From assembly GCA_016711485.1 (NCBI GenBank), contig JADJSX010000024.1, forward strand, positions 372,001 through 436,000: a stretch of 64,000 nt of DNA, given 5' to 3'. The DNA comes from Leptospiraceae bacterium. Lineage in GTDB: Bacteria > Spirochaetota > Leptospiria > Leptospirales > Leptospiraceae. A program made the position numbers and the translations under genes. This document shows, piece by piece, positions 6,496 through 16,742 of this stretch. The notes beneath the pieces were generated by a model. The model saw only the letters and a list, made by a program, of their open reading frames with translations, had not been told where the DNA came from and ran no database searches. How positions within the stretch are numbered: position 1 is the first letter of the stretch; each line of letters opens with the position of its first letter.

Positions 6496-8420
6496 TCGAA
6501 TCTGCCTTTTCTTGGTCCGATTCTAACACACTCTATTCAAATCATTTTAAAGATATATATTGGTCTGCTCAAGGCGGTCTTCTTGAAAAAGAATATGTAT
6601 TTTTTGAAGGTAACAATCTAAAAACTCGTTGGAATAATCGAAAGATTCTTACTATCTTTGAATTTGGATTTGGCGCAGGTTTAAATTTCTTTTTGCTTTG
6701 GAAAAAATGGAAAGAATATAATCCTCCGGCAAAAATTCAATTATTTTCTGTAGAAAAATACCCCCTTCCTTTTTCAATTATTGAAGAAGTATTTAATAAA
6801 GAGGAAGGTATAAAATTCTTTGCAGAGGAATTTTTGCATTTTTATAAAAGTATTTCAAGTGGATACAATCGATTTGCCACAGAAAATGGAAATATCGAAT
6901 TAACTTTAATTGTAGCTGATGCCGCAGATATACAAGATTCGTTTAAAGCAAAAATCGATGTTTGGTTCTTAGATGGATTTTCTCCAGCCAAAAACCCAGA
7001 AATGTGGACTCGGGAAATTTTTGAATTTATGAAACGAAATTCAAAAGAAGGAGCAAGTTTTTCAACATATACAACTGCAGGATTCGTAAAAGAAAGTTTA
7101 GTAAATGTAGGGTTTGTAATTGAGAAAGTAGAGGGTTTTGGTAAAAAAAAACATATGTTAAAGGGGAATATTCCTATTACCCGACAAAAAATTTCAGATA
7201 AACCTTGGTTTCGAATTCCGAAATATAGATTTAAAACACTACAGGCGATTATAATTGGAGGCGGACTTGCTGGTACTTCGTTAGCATTTGCACTTTCTCA
7301 AAAAGGGTTTTCATCTACCATCATTGAAAAGGAGGATAAAATATCTTCTGGTGCTTCTGGAAATCTCGCTGGAATGTTTGCACCTCTATTAACAGGGGAT
7401 ATATCTGAATTAAGTGAATGGAGTATTACAGCATATAAAAAGTTTGTTTCGTTTTTGGATTCTTATTCCGCTCAATTTCCTGATATTTTTAAAAATTCGG
7501 GAGTATTTCAAGTCATTAGTTCCAAAGAAGAATTCAATAGACTTAAGAATGCACTGAAACATTCAAACATGAATTTGACTGACGTAAATTTTCTATCGCA
7601 AGAAAATGAGATAATGAATGGATTCGAAGGAGTATTTTTTCCTAGAGCTGGATGGGTAAATCCAATTTCCCTCGCACAGGCTTATTTAAAAATTGCTGGC
7701 AACTTTGTAGTTCAACGTCTATCTACACGTCTTATCAGTATACAGCAAGAAAACGCTAACTGGAAAATAACTCTTTCCAATGGAGAAGTATTAGAATCAG
7801 AAATATTGATTTTTGCAAATTCCTATCATACATCTGATTTTATAGTCGGATTGGACGAAAAGAAAAAAGTTCGTGGGCAATTACTTTATTATCCGTCTGA
7901 TAAATTTCCAATTCCATTGGATAAAGTAATTTTACATGAAGATGGATATATAATTCCTAATATAAATGGTTTTCATCTTATAGGTGCGACATTCGATCCT
8001 ACGGATTCGTCTTGTGATTTGAATTTGGAGCATAATGTTTATTTGCTTCAAAAACTAAAAAAAATAATTCCTACAATCAATCCTGAAGTCGGAAAAAGTA
8101 TGACTGGAAGAGTTTCGTTTCGAGCCATGAGTAGAGATCATTTACCAATCATCGGCCCAGTTCCTGATATAAAATCATTTACCGAGGAATACAGTGATTT
8201 ATGGAAATCAAATATTTACAAAGATTATGAAGACGGGAAATATCTTCATGGTTTATTTGTTTCTAGTTCTCACGGGTCAAAAGGGATTTTAAATTCTTAT
8301 TTGGCGGCTATCGTTCTATCCGAAATTATTTCAAATGGAAATAGTCAATTTAGTTTAGACTTACAACAAAGAGTAAACCCTTCTCGATTCTTAATTCAAA
8401 GATTCATCAATAAGTTCTAA
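6495..8420 (+). CDS. mnmC: Bifunctional tRNA modification enzyme MnmC with no canonical start codon
   Basis: MnmC finishes the wobble-uridine side chain of certain tRNAs (cmnm5 to nm5 to mnm5). The N-terminal methyltransferase domain has FEFGFGAGLNF as the SAM loop and DVWFLDGFSPAKNPEMWT; the C-terminal oxidase domain begins with the FAD motif IIIGGGLAGTSLA (about residue 250) and ends with HGSKGILNSYLAA and NPSRFLIQRFI. The homologous region clearly begins near 6500 (SNHFKDIYWSAQGGLLEKEYVFF), yet between the last upstream in-frame stop (inside zapA) and 6693 this frame has no ATG, GTG or TTG. The first usable TTG (6693) would remove most of the SAM-binding fold. The best candidate is ATC at 6495, 10 nt after GGAG (6481-6484) and overlapping the zapA stop. 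A frameshift from zapA or a sequencing error is also possible. Its 3' end overlaps the convergent phosphatase gene by 4 bp. Confidence 0.88.
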   Translation: MESAFSWSDSNTLYSNHFKDIYWSAQGGLLEKEYVFFEGNNLKTRWNNRKILTIFEFGFGAGLNFFLLWKKWKEYNPPAKIQLFSVEKYPLPFSIIEEVFNKEEGIKFFAEEFLHFYKSISSGYNRFATENGNIELTLIVADAADIQDSFKAKIDVWFLDGFSPAKNPEMWTREIFEFMKRNSKEGASFSTYTTAGFVKESLVNVGFVIEKVEGFGKKKHMLKGNIPITRQKISDKPWFRIPKYRFKTLQAIIIGGGLAGTSLAFALSQKGFSSTIIEKEDKISSGASGNLAGMFAPLLTGDISELSEWSITAYKKFVSFLDSYSAQFPDIFKNSGVFQVISSKEEFNRLKNALKHSNMNLTDVNFLSQENEIMNGFEGVFFPRAGWVNPISLAQAYLKIAGNFVVQRLSTRLISIQQENANWKITLSNGEVLESEILIFANSYHTSDFIVGLDEKKKVRGQLLYYPSDKFPIPLDKVILHEDGYIIPNINGFHLIGATFDPTDSSCDLNLEHNVYLLQKLKKIIPTINPEVGKSMTGRVSFRAMSRDHLPIIGPVPDIKSFTEEYSDLWKSNIYKDYEDGKYLHGLFVSSSHGSKGILNSYLAAIVLSEIISNGNSQFSLDLQQRVNPSRFLIQRFINKF

Positions 8421-10480
8421 TTTTTATATTCTATTCCTACTACAGTTATGTCGTCACGAATTCTTGTGGGACCTATAAATTGGGTCATTTGAGAGTATAA
8501 AACTTGAAGTGAATTTTCGATTTTTTCGGTTCGTGTCTCTTCCAATATTTTTATGACTCTATCTTCTCCAAACTGTTCTTGCTCTGGATTGAATTCTTCT
8601 TCGATTCCATCGGTAAACAAGAATAATCTACCTGAGCTAAATTCGTGTTCTCCTTCATCGTATTCGGCATCTGGGATCATTCCAATAATATTTCCTCTAT
8701 GACTTAGAATTTGAACACCATTTTCGTTTACTAAAAATTGTGGGATATGACCTGCAGAAGCAAATTTAACTTTCTTTTCATTGATATTAATATCTATAAT
8801 AAATGCAGTAAAATAGATATTTAAAGAATTATATTTATTGGAAAAATTTTCGTTTAAAAATTTTAATATTTTCGAAGGCGAGTCTAATAGATATTTAAGG
8901 CTTTCATATTCACTTTTAATCGCCATTGTAATGAGTGCAGCCTGCACACCATGACCAGTTGCATCAGCGATAAATGCTCGAACAAGTCCCGGCTTAATTT
9001 CTGCGATATCATAAAAATCTCCTCCAACACTAGAAACAGGTTTGTAGATAGTAGCAATATTTAGTTTTGTAATTTTCTCTAAGTTTTGTGGAAGTATATT
9101 CTGTTGTATTTTTTGAGCTGTCAGCATATCTTTTTGTATTTCTTTGAGAAGTTTTTCTGTTTTTTCTTTTTCCTCTTGGGATTCTCTCTGCGCAATCCAT
9201 GCAATTCCTGTTTCAATTTCAGCCGTTTTTTTGGCTTCTTCCAAATCTCTAGTTCTATCTTTGATTTTTTTTTCTAGATCATCTGAATGTTTTTTTTCCA
9301 TAGAGAGAAGTTGTTCACTAACGCTATAAAATTTTGCAGAAAGAGCTGTCGCAATACAAAACACAAAAGCTAAAAAGGATTCAGGTAAAAGATTAATAAA
9401 CTTAATAAAGTGAAAATAAGACAGTATGCTTGGAAAAAAAGCGAGTAAAACTAAAGCCAAACCAGTTCCAATAATTTTTGCTCCTTTTTTTTTGTCTCGA
9501 ATTGCTTTAAAAATAACAATAGAAAGAGAAATAGCGTAAGGAATTCCGGCTAAAATTAGAAACGGCTGACCGATTTTTGAGTAAAAAATAAAAACGCTTT
9601 TGAAGAAAGGAGAAAGCCAAATGGTAATAGATACAAATAAAGTTAGGATATTTAAAAATTTAATCCACTTTGGGATTTTAAATTCAAAAAATGAAAAAAT
9701 GAACAAAACTAAAAATAGCGGGAATAGACCAAATGATGAATTAAAAAGGTAAAAATGTAGCCAAAAAGAATCCAAAAGCCAATAGGTAAATCGAAAGTAA
9801 CATAGTGTTAGGAAAGCTGCAAACAGACAGGTAAAAGAAAAATATAAATAACTTAGATCTTTTTTGGAACCGGAAAATAATATCAAATGGTAAGCAAATA
9901 GAAATAGAAATACAAATCCAATTGAAACATTCCATACCATGACCCGATAGAATTTTTCTTTTAAAACTTGGCTTTCACCAATGAAGAAGTCTCCAAATAC
10001 ACCAGCAAATCCTGCATAATTACAAAGTCGAACTGTGATGGAATTCAAATCATTTAGGTGAATTATCGTTTCAGGAATATTAAATGTATTTGATTTACTA
10101 TTGTTTACTATGCATTTGCCGCTCGAGTCGATTTTACCTTCCCCGCCAATTTTAGTTCCATTAAAATATATTTCATGTGCGTCTACAAAAAAAGGAGACA
10201 GAATAGAAATGTTTTTTCCTTTCCAAGATTCGCTAATATATATTTGATTTTTATACAAACCTGTTGTTGTATCTGATAAATTTTGATGTCTCCAAAGTCC
10301 AGGAATCAAAATGTCTCTCCAGATAAGTTTATCCGAGTCGGTAATTTCGGAAGTGGCAACGGAAAACTTCCAAGTTCCATTCAGGTCTAAAAACTCTTTA
10401 GAATTATCTAACGTTAGGCTTTGTGGCAATATTCCGTACGTAAGAAAAATGGATAGAATTATGAAAAAAATTGATTTCAT
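8417..10480 (-). CDS. Membrane receptor with SpoIIE-type PP2C phosphatase output (7TMR-DISM)
   Basis: 687 residues. A signal peptide leads into a periplasmic jelly-roll domain of the DISM extracellular kind (WKFSVATSE, DAHEIYFNGTKIGG, NSITVRLCNY), then about seven membrane helices (residues 185-400), a coiled coil (420-470) and a SpoIIE/PP2C phosphatase domain with IQQNILP, VGGDFYDI, IADATGHGVQAALI and FTDGIEE. The metal-binding aspartates (GGDFYD, DATGHG, TDG) are present, so it should be active. Such enzymes dephosphorylate STAS anti-anti-sigma factors and release stress regulators. It is convergent with mnmC and overlaps it by 4 bp. A relative with the same architecture plus TPRs lies at 40821-43343, and an RsbW-like kinase at 38466-39047. 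Confidence 0.88.
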   Translation of the reverse strand: MKSIFFIILSIFLTYGILPQSLTLDNSKEFLDLNGTWKFSVATSEITDSDKLIWRDILIPGLWRHQNLSDTTTGLYKNQIYISESWKGKNISILSPFFVDAHEIYFNGTKIGGEGKIDSSGKCIVNNSKSNTFNIPETIIHLNDLNSITVRLCNYAGFAGVFGDFFIGESQVLKEKFYRVMVWNVSIGFVFLFLFAYHLILFSGSKKDLSYLYFSFTCLFAAFLTLCYFRFTYWLLDSFWLHFYLFNSSFGLFPLFLVLFIFSFFEFKIPKWIKFLNILTLFVSITIWLSPFFKSVFIFYSKIGQPFLILAGIPYAISLSIVIFKAIRDKKKGAKIIGTGLALVLLAFFPSILSYFHFIKFINLLPESFLAFVFCIATALSAKFYSVSEQLLSMEKKHSDDLEKKIKDRTRDLEEAKKTAEIETGIAWIAQRESQEEKEKTEKLLKEIQKDMLTAQKIQQNILPQNLEKITKLNIATIYKPVSSVGGDFYDIAEIKPGLVRAFIADATGHGVQAALITMAIKSEYESLKYLLDSPSKILKFLNENFSNKYNSLNIYFTAFIIDININEKKVKFASAGHIPQFLVNENGVQILSHRGNIIGMIPDAEYDEGEHEFSSGRLFLFTDGIEEEFNPEQEQFGEDRVIKILEETRTEKIENSLQVLYSQMTQFIGPTRIRDDITVVGIEYKN

Positions 10481-10937
10481 TTACATACAAACCATTTCCT
10501 TGCCGTATTCAAAAAGATTATAGAACATAATAAAAACATTGCATTTGGTCAAGAAAAATATACAAATACTTCGAGATGAAAACACTCTGTATTTACTATA
10601 TATTACTATGGCTAGTATTAGAACTAGACCAATTTATTTCAATTTAGTTAATAACTCTCAGGTGTATATTACTTTAACTCGTGAATTTTAATTCATAGAT
10701 TTCAAAATGGATTAGGGTGACACTCTAAGTCTACATTCGTACAAAGGTAGTTATTTTTGATCTCTGTGAAAAACCACATATCAAAAAAGAAAAATAATTA
10801 AGTAAAAAAACACCTAACAAAGAGTATCTGCTGATATGCCAATAATTTATTTAACTAGAAAACATTTTAGAAAAATTATGCGGACGAAATTCTGATTTTT
10901 TACTACCTAAATTTGTATTCTTTAGCAGTTTGGAAGA
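10481..10937. other. Intergenic region between divergent genes
   Basis: About 457 bp, very AT-rich, between the divergently transcribed SpoIIE phosphatase and the HEAT-like protein gene. Both promoters must lie here, but I cannot name either with confidence. No repeat or RNA gene was recognised. Confidence 0.4.
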
Positions 10938-12149
10938 ATGAAAAGTCTTCCAAAATCTCTACTTATATTTTTAATCTTCTTATTATTTTCCTATCCCGTT
11001 TTTTCAGAGAGTATGTTTTCTGGAATCTTTGATAAGGGAATTACTGAATCTGCCCTTTGGAAAACATTAAAAGATCCAATGCTCAGAGAAAAGATGATTG
11101 TTGAAATCAAAAAGGATATTCAGAAGTATGTAGATATTGTCATAAAACTTTACAACAAAGGTCTAGATAAAGATGATCGTGAAATGCTCATTGATTTAAT
11201 CAGTTATTCAAAAAATAAAACTGGTGAAAAATTTCTAAAAGACGTAATTGCAAATAAAACGTCAGACGATAGATCTTTTGGGTATAAAAAATATATTCAA
11301 GATTATAAAGTTGATGTTTCTTTTGTTAAAAGCCAATTGGAGGATAAACAGTTACGTTTACATTCTCTTATGTATGTAGTAGATCGAGGCAAAAAAGAGG
11401 ACTATGAAATTTTTCAAAAAATTATATTCAATGCCAATGCACCCAATGAAGAAAGAATTTTAGCAGTAAAGGCGGCAATGTTATGGGGAACGGAAGTTGC
11501 AAAAAAGGAAATTTATTTGTTCGTTTTGCAAAAAGCGAATGAAGTAGTAGTTGCTCCATCAATTATTATTTTTGAAAACGTAAAATCGGAAGAAATCAGA
11601 GAAGAGCTCTGTAAACATAGTAAAACTGCACAATCTCAAATAACAAGAAGTAATGCAAGTTATGCGCTTATTGTGTATGATACAACACAAAACATACCGT
11701 ATTTAATTCCGGCCTTAAACGAAGAGTTTCTATACGAAAAATTAACGGGTTTAGATGTATTAACTGGTCTTATGAGCCTAGGAACTACTGCATTGGCAAA
11801 AGGCCTTCCATTACTTCAAACTAAGGCAGAATTTGAAAACCGAAAAATAAAAATAGTCGATGCTCTGAAAAAACTAACTGGGGTTGATAATGGAACATCC
11901 TATTCTAAATGGTTTGATTGGGCGATTTATAATGGTTATTCGATCAACGGTGTTAATTTAATTCATTTTCTTTTTTCTGGATATCCTGAAAAAAGAAAAC
12001 TAGCTATGGATAGTGCAATTAGGTCTATAGGATTTTCTGACCCAAAGGAATTTTACTCACAGAATTTAGATAAATCTCAAATGGAAGTTATAATATTATT
12101 AGCCGAAGAACTCTTAAAAAGTGGGATCCAACAAGATGAGAAATACTAA
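10938..12149 (+). CDS. Secreted helical-repeat (HEAT-like) protein of unknown function
   Basis: 403 residues. The N-terminus is a good signal peptide (SLLIFLIFLLFSYPVFSES), so the protein is exported. The rest is almost wholly helical and shows irregular 30-40 residue periods such as NEERILAVKAAMLWGTEVAKKEI and ITRSNASYALIVYDTTQNIPYLIPAL, typical of HEAT-like repeats that act as protein-binding scaffolds. No catalytic motif is seen. ATG 10938 lies just after a GGAAG. It is monocistronic and convergent with the DUF4395 gene. I do not recognise a named family. Confidence 0.7.
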   Translation: MKSLPKSLLIFLIFLLFSYPVFSESMFSGIFDKGITESALWKTLKDPMLREKMIVEIKKDIQKYVDIVIKLYNKGLDKDDREMLIDLISYSKNKTGEKFLKDVIANKTSDDRSFGYKKYIQDYKVDVSFVKSQLEDKQLRLHSLMYVVDRGKKEDYEIFQKIIFNANAPNEERILAVKAAMLWGTEVAKKEIYLFVLQKANEVVVAPSIIIFENVKSEEIREELCKHSKTAQSQITRSNASYALIVYDTTQNIPYLIPALNEEFLYEKLTGLDVLTGLMSLGTTALAKGLPLLQTKAEFENRKIKIVDALKKLTGVDNGTSYSKWFDWAIYNGYSINGVNLIHFLFSGYPEKRKLAMDSAIRSIGFSDPKEFYSQNLDKSQMEVIILLAEELLKSGIQQDEKY

Positions 12150-12219
12150 TTTTAAGCCTACCCTATTCTATTTCAAATAACGTTCGGTTTCATGGAAAAT
12201 GAGAATACAAAACTTATAA

Positions 12220-12699
12220 TTAAATATGGTATTGTATATTACTACACCTTTCGCATACATCTTGCGGTACGATTCCCCATTTCATCAGATAACCAAATAC
12301 GTAACAACCAGCGCAAAAACCAATGAGTGCCTCTAATGAAGCAAAGAAACAAAGTATTGAGAGGGTAATGGTAAATTCAAGTTGATAACCAAGAATTAGG
12401 AGAATACTCGCTGTTAAGCTGAAAAGTAATCCTATCAATTGAGCAAATCGTTTCGGAATTCCAGGAGTAGGTCTGTCGCCTATTTTAAAAAGCGGAATAA
12501 TTATATGTAAGGTTAATCTTGCGAATGGTTCATACTTCGGTCCGTATAAAACTCGAGCTATAAACCCATAGAGCAGAACAATCATAACGGTAATTGATTT
12601 TGAGTAAATGACATAAGAACTTAAGATCATTACAAAAAATGCGACGATACGAGCTGCATTTTCATTTACAATTTCTGGAAAATTACCAATCTTTTTCAT
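12220..12699 (-). CDS. DUF4395 membrane protein
   Basis: 159 residues with four hydrophobic helices. It matches the DUF4395 pattern: NENAARIVAFF, then GPKYEPFARL, PGIPKRFAQLIGLLFSL and the cysteine pairs FCAGCYVFG and CERC at the C-terminal end. The CxxC pairs suggest a redox or metal-binding role; in other bacteria DUF4395 proteins are often near thioredoxin-like or sulfur-carrier genes, but none is adjacent here. Molecular function is not established. Confidence 0.8.
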   Translation of the reverse strand: MKKIGNFPEIVNENAARIVAFFVMILSSYVIYSKSITVMIVLLYGFIARVLYGPKYEPFARLTLHIIIPLFKIGDRPTPGIPKRFAQLIGLLFSLTASILLILGYQLEFTITLSILCFFASLEALIGFCAGCYVFGYLMKWGIVPQDVCERCSNIQYHI

Positions 12700-13253
12700 T
12701 TTCTAACCTATGTTTTATTTAATATAACAGAAAAATATCTACTATATTACATCAAATAAATGATGATAGAAAAATACAAGAAAAATACATTCAAAAAGGA
12801 TGTCAACCGGTAAGGAGTTAACAATTGATAGCAAAGCAATTAGCGAATAGAATATTAGATAAAACTAATAGACTAATAAATTCAATAATTTTTGGAATAA
12901 TCCTGAACAGTGAATTTCAATAGTTTGAAAAGAAATGTTTGAATTCTTGGATAGTTTTACCCATTTTATACTGAACGTTATAAGAAATTACATATTTCTG
13001 ATTCAAAAAAGTGCGCTCGGTTCTACCAAACACTACTGCAAATAATATCCGAAGGGGTAATTACTTTTGGCGTCTGGTATATAAAAATTTGCGTATTCCC
13101 TCAATTGCAAATAATAAGGCTCTTTTAAAAACGAATGGGTAATTTCTTTTGGTAATTAGTATATCAAGATTATAAGAAAAACTATAGTGAACTGAAAGTT
13201 TTTTCTATTTGTTTTTACTTTATTTTGTCTAAAACAGGTAGAAAGGTGGGTTA
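12700..13253. other. Upstream region of the exporter operon with an imperfect direct repeat
   Basis: About 550 bp without a gene. It contains two related blocks: GGGTAATTACTTTTGG followed by TGGTATAT near 13055-13082 and GGGTAATTTCTTTTGG followed by TAGTATAT near 13138-13165, each preceded by a TGCAAATAATA-like sequence. They may be regulator-binding repeats controlling the exporter genes at 13254 onward, or a decayed duplication. Confidence 0.4.
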
Positions 13254-15383
13254 ATGGAGATTAAAAAGTTACCAAGTCAAAATGAAAGTTTTAGTTATGA
13301 AATTATTCAAAAAATTTCTGAAATATTGGGTATTCAATTTGATACGATTCAAGCTCTTTCAGACTTAGAAATCTTTCGAAGAAAAAATTCTGACTCTATT
13401 GATAATAATTCTTTTGAAGAGATTGTTTTTCTCGGAAAAAAATACGGGATTAATTTTATTCTTCAGGAATCTTCATTTGAAAGTATTATAGATACAATAA
13501 CATCTTCGACTCCGGCTTCGGTGTACAGTAAAAAATTAGGATGGGTCGTTCTTACAGCTTCGATTGGACCTTTTGTAAGAGTCGTATCATTGTCTGATCC
13601 ACATCCGAAGTGGTTACTTAAAGCAAAAGTAAAGAAATTAATACAACAGGATGTAGATAATAAACGTAATCCGCTATGGATTTTAGTTGATAATGGTTTT
13701 ATTGGATTTAGCAATAAACACCATTCTCATTCTAGTTATATGAATTCTATTATAGATTTTATCCAACTAGAAAAACAAGACATCTGGGCTATTGCAATTT
13801 ACTCCGTTGCAATTGGGATTCTATCATTAGTAATTCCAATTGGAGTACAATCTCTAGTTAATATTCTAAACTTTGGAACTTTATTTCAACCAATTTTGGT
13901 GCTTACTTTTTTGGTTATTATAGCTCTAAGTTTTGTTGGATTAATGAATTTAGTTCAAAGTTATATAGCAGAGTTGATTCAACAAAGATTATTTGTTCGT
14001 TTAGCTGCAAAGGTTACTGATCTTTTACCTCGCACTAAACATTCAGAAATGCAGAAAGTATATGGATCTGAAGTTTCAAATTATTTTTTGGATATATCTA
14101 TTATACAAAAAAGTGCTACTGTTTTATTAAAAGATGGTTTGGGAATTTTTCTTCAAACGATAATTGGATTACTTGTACTAGTTTTATATCATCCGATTTT
14201 TATAGTATTTAATATTCTAATTATGGCAGTGGTAATTGGAATTATTTTTTATTTGATTGGGCCGATTGGAATTGAAACTAGCGTAAAGGAATCAAAAAGC
14301 AAACATAAATTAGCCTCATGGTTAGCGGAAATGAATTATCATAAAACAGTTTTCCGCTCCGAAAAATCGCATCGATATGCGAATTTTCGTTCCGAACATT
14401 TAACTAGGGAATATATTAAGTATCGAAAAAAACATTTTAATGCATTACTGAAACAAATGATTGGATTCGTTTCCTTACAGGCATTTGGAAGTGGACTCCT
14501 GCTAGGTATCGGTGGATGGCTGGTGATTAAGGGGCAAATCACTCTTGGTCAGTTAATTGCCTCAGAAATTATAGTAGCAAAAATATTGGATAATTTCGGA
14601 AAATTTTCAAAGTATTTAGAAAGTTTTTACGATTTATGTGCTTCCATTGACAAAATAAATCACCTACTCGAATTTTCTGAAGAGTATAGTGGTCGAGAGC
14701 ACATTTCCTTTCCTAAAGATATACCCATAGAGGTCAAAATAGAAAATCTACGTATGCAAGTCGGAGAATTACATTTTTCTGATCTAAATTTTACTGCCGA
14801 AAAAGGTCAAATCGTTGTTATTCACGATGAATCAAAAAAGAACTCCTCCTTATTATTAGATGTACTATTTGGGTTTTATTCGACTAGTCATGGAGCTATT
14901 GAAGTAAACAATTATCATTTACAAGATATTTCTGTTTCCCAATGGCGAGACCATGTGGATCTATTGAGAGACTTGGAAGTATTTAGTGGCTCTATAGCGG
15001 ATAATGTTAAACTTAGTAAATTAGATTCAGATTCATCCGAGATTCGAAATGTTTTAGAAGAAGTGGGATTATTAGGGCGAATACAAGAATTTCCATCTGG
15101 AGTACATTCGGAAATTTATAGAAATGGATATCCATTTTCAAAAGAAGATTTAGCTTTGTTAGTTTTTGCAAGGGCATTTCTTACGAAACCAGGAATTCTA
15201 TTGGTGGACGGATTATTAAATTATCTAAGCCATGAATCACTTTCTAAAATTCTAAATCTTTTTAGAGAATATAAAAAATATTCAACCATCATAATTTCTT
15301 CAACCCTACCTGAAGTACAAAAAATTTCGGATAAAGTTTATACTGTAAAAAAAGGGAAATTTTTAGAGAAAGGAAAGGCATAA
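13254..15383 (+). CDS. Type I exporter ABC protein with a degenerate ATPase domain
   Basis: 709 residues arranged as in HlyB/PCAT exporters: an N-terminal C39-like domain without the catalytic cysteine (about 1-150, with LGWVVLTASIGPF), a six-helix membrane domain (160-460) and a C-terminal ABC domain (490-709). The membrane part looks intact. The ABC part keeps its fold (FSDLNFTAEKGQIVV, VFSGSIADNV, VFARAFLTKPGILLVDG) but every catalytic motif is lost: the Walker A region reads HDESKKNSSL with no GKS/T, the Q-loop Gln is Arg, the LSGGQ signature is FSKED, the Walker B Glu is Gly (LLVDG) and the switch His is Ser (IIISSTLP). ATP hydrolysis by this subunit is therefore unlikely. The adaptor gene follows after 3 nt and the outer-membrane channel after that, so the protein is kept in an operon. 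It may act with another ATPase subunit or have become a non-transporting scaffold. Confidence 0.85.
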   Translation: MEIKKLPSQNESFSYEIIQKISEILGIQFDTIQALSDLEIFRRKNSDSIDNNSFEEIVFLGKKYGINFILQESSFESIIDTITSSTPASVYSKKLGWVVLTASIGPFVRVVSLSDPHPKWLLKAKVKKLIQQDVDNKRNPLWILVDNGFIGFSNKHHSHSSYMNSIIDFIQLEKQDIWAIAIYSVAIGILSLVIPIGVQSLVNILNFGTLFQPILVLTFLVIIALSFVGLMNLVQSYIAELIQQRLFVRLAAKVTDLLPRTKHSEMQKVYGSEVSNYFLDISIIQKSATVLLKDGLGIFLQTIIGLLVLVLYHPIFIVFNILIMAVVIGIIFYLIGPIGIETSVKESKSKHKLASWLAEMNYHKTVFRSEKSHRYANFRSEHLTREYIKYRKKHFNALLKQMIGFVSLQAFGSGLLLGIGGWLVIKGQITLGQLIASEIIVAKILDNFGKFSKYLESFYDLCASIDKINHLLEFSEEYSGREHISFPKDIPIEVKIENLRMQVGELHFSDLNFTAEKGQIVVIHDESKKNSSLLLDVLFGFYSTSHGAIEVNNYHLQDISVSQWRDHVDLLRDLEVFSGSIADNVKLSKLDSDSSEIRNVLEEVGLLGRIQEFPSGVHSEIYRNGYPFSKEDLALLVFARAFLTKPGILLVDGLLNYLSHESLSKILNLFREYKKYSTIIISSTLPEVQKISDKVYTVKKGKFLEKGKA

Positions 15384-15386
15384 ATA

Positions 15387-16742
15387 ATGGGTAATCTAGA
15401 TATAAATGAACAACTTCATCTAAAGAAAAATGAATATTATTCGATGGAAAAACTTGTGTCAAGTGCTTCCACACTAAGATATGTAGCCTTTGTGATTATG
15501 GGATGTTTCGGGGTATTTTTTTTGTTATTGTTTATACTTCCTTGGCAGCAGACTGCATACGGAACTGGGCGAGTTGTGGCATATGCTCCGTTAAACCGTC
15601 AACAATACATTGAAGCTCCTATAGAAGGAAAAATTGTTCACTGGCATGTAATGGAAGGTTCACAAGTAAAAAAGGGAGATAAAATTCTAGAGATATCGGA
15701 TAACGACCCTTATTTTCTCCAACGACTACAAGAGGAAAAAAATGCAGTCGAATCTCGTATAGAAGCCATAGAAGCAAGAGCCGAATCTTTCAGAACTAGA
15801 ATTCGATCTCTAGAGGCTTCTATGAACAATGGAATTTCAGCCGCAAAATCAAGAACTAGAATGTCCGGTGATAGAGTAGATGCCGCTATGCATGCAGTAG
15901 AAGCTACAGAAGCTGTATATAAAACTGCTCATTTAAATTTAAAGCGACAAAAAACGTTAGCCGCCTCCGGGTTGGCATCTACACGAGCATTGGAAATGGC
16001 AGAAATGGATGAAGCAAGAGCTCTAACCGAATTAAATCGTGCCAAAGCATCATTAAGTGCTGCAAGGTCAGAACAAATAGCAATAACATCTGATCAGTTT
16101 AAAGTTGGGACAGATGCGGGAGCATCTATTGCTGACGCGAAAGCTTCTTATTCAGCTGCACTCGCTGATCTTGCAAATGCAAAATCCGAATTACCGCGAA
16201 TATCCGCTAGACTTTCTCGTCAACAGTCTCAAAGTGTTTCCGCTCCTAGGGATGGAATAATAATGCGACTCATCGTTTCACAAGACGGTGAAATGGTAAA
16301 ATCAGGTGAGGCATTAGCAATTTTGATTCCAGATTCTACTGACAGAGCAGCTGAAATTTGGATGGATGGAAATGATATTCCTTTGATTGTAGAAGGAAAA
16401 AAAGTACAGGTTCAGTTTCAAGGTTTGCCGGCACTTCAATTTAGTGGTTGGCCTGGAATTTCTTCCGGAACATTTCCTGCAAAAGTTGTTTTAGTGGATA
16501 ATACAGATAATGGTACGGGAAATTTTAGAGTAATTGTTAAACCAGAAAATAGCGAAGACTGGCCTTCCCCAATATTTATAAGACAGGGAGTAAGAGCACA
16601 CGCCTGGATTTTTCTAAATGAAGTTTCCTTGGCGTATGAACTTTGGAGAAGATTTAATGACTTTCCTCCAGACCTGCCGTATAACGCTTCGGATTTTACT
16701 GATAGTGCAAAAAAGAAAGATAAAAAGAAGGACGGGAAGTAA
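15387..16742 (+). CDS. HlyD-type periplasmic adaptor of the exporter
   Basis: 451 residues. One membrane helix near the N-terminus (about 30-55, YVAFVIMGCFGVFFLLLFIL), then the first half of a lipoyl-like domain (IEAPIEGKIVHWHVMEGSQVKKGDKIL), a long coiled-coil hairpin (about 105-270, Ala/Glu/Arg-rich), the second lipoyl half (VSAPRDGIIMRLIVSQDGEMVKSGEALAIL) and a beta-barrel domain. These adaptors bridge an inner-membrane exporter and a TolC-like tunnel. The C-terminus is a short lysine-rich tail (KKKDKKKDGK). It lies 3 nt after the ABC gene and abuts the channel gene, so the three are co-expressed. The glycine/aromatic barrel residues look normal, so the adaptor appears functional although its ABC partner is degenerate. 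Confidence 0.88.
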   Translation: MGNLDINEQLHLKKNEYYSMEKLVSSASTLRYVAFVIMGCFGVFFLLLFILPWQQTAYGTGRVVAYAPLNRQQYIEAPIEGKIVHWHVMEGSQVKKGDKILEISDNDPYFLQRLQEEKNAVESRIEAIEARAESFRTRIRSLEASMNNGISAAKSRTRMSGDRVDAAMHAVEATEAVYKTAHLNLKRQKTLAASGLASTRALEMAEMDEARALTELNRAKASLSAARSEQIAITSDQFKVGTDAGASIADAKASYSAALADLANAKSELPRISARLSRQQSQSVSAPRDGIIMRLIVSQDGEMVKSGEALAILIPDSTDRAAEIWMDGNDIPLIVEGKKVQVQFQGLPALQFSGWPGISSGTFPAKVVLVDNTDNGTGNFRVIVKPENSEDWPSPIFIRQGVRAHAWIFLNEVSLAYELWRRFNDFPPDLPYNASDFTDSAKKKDKKKDGK

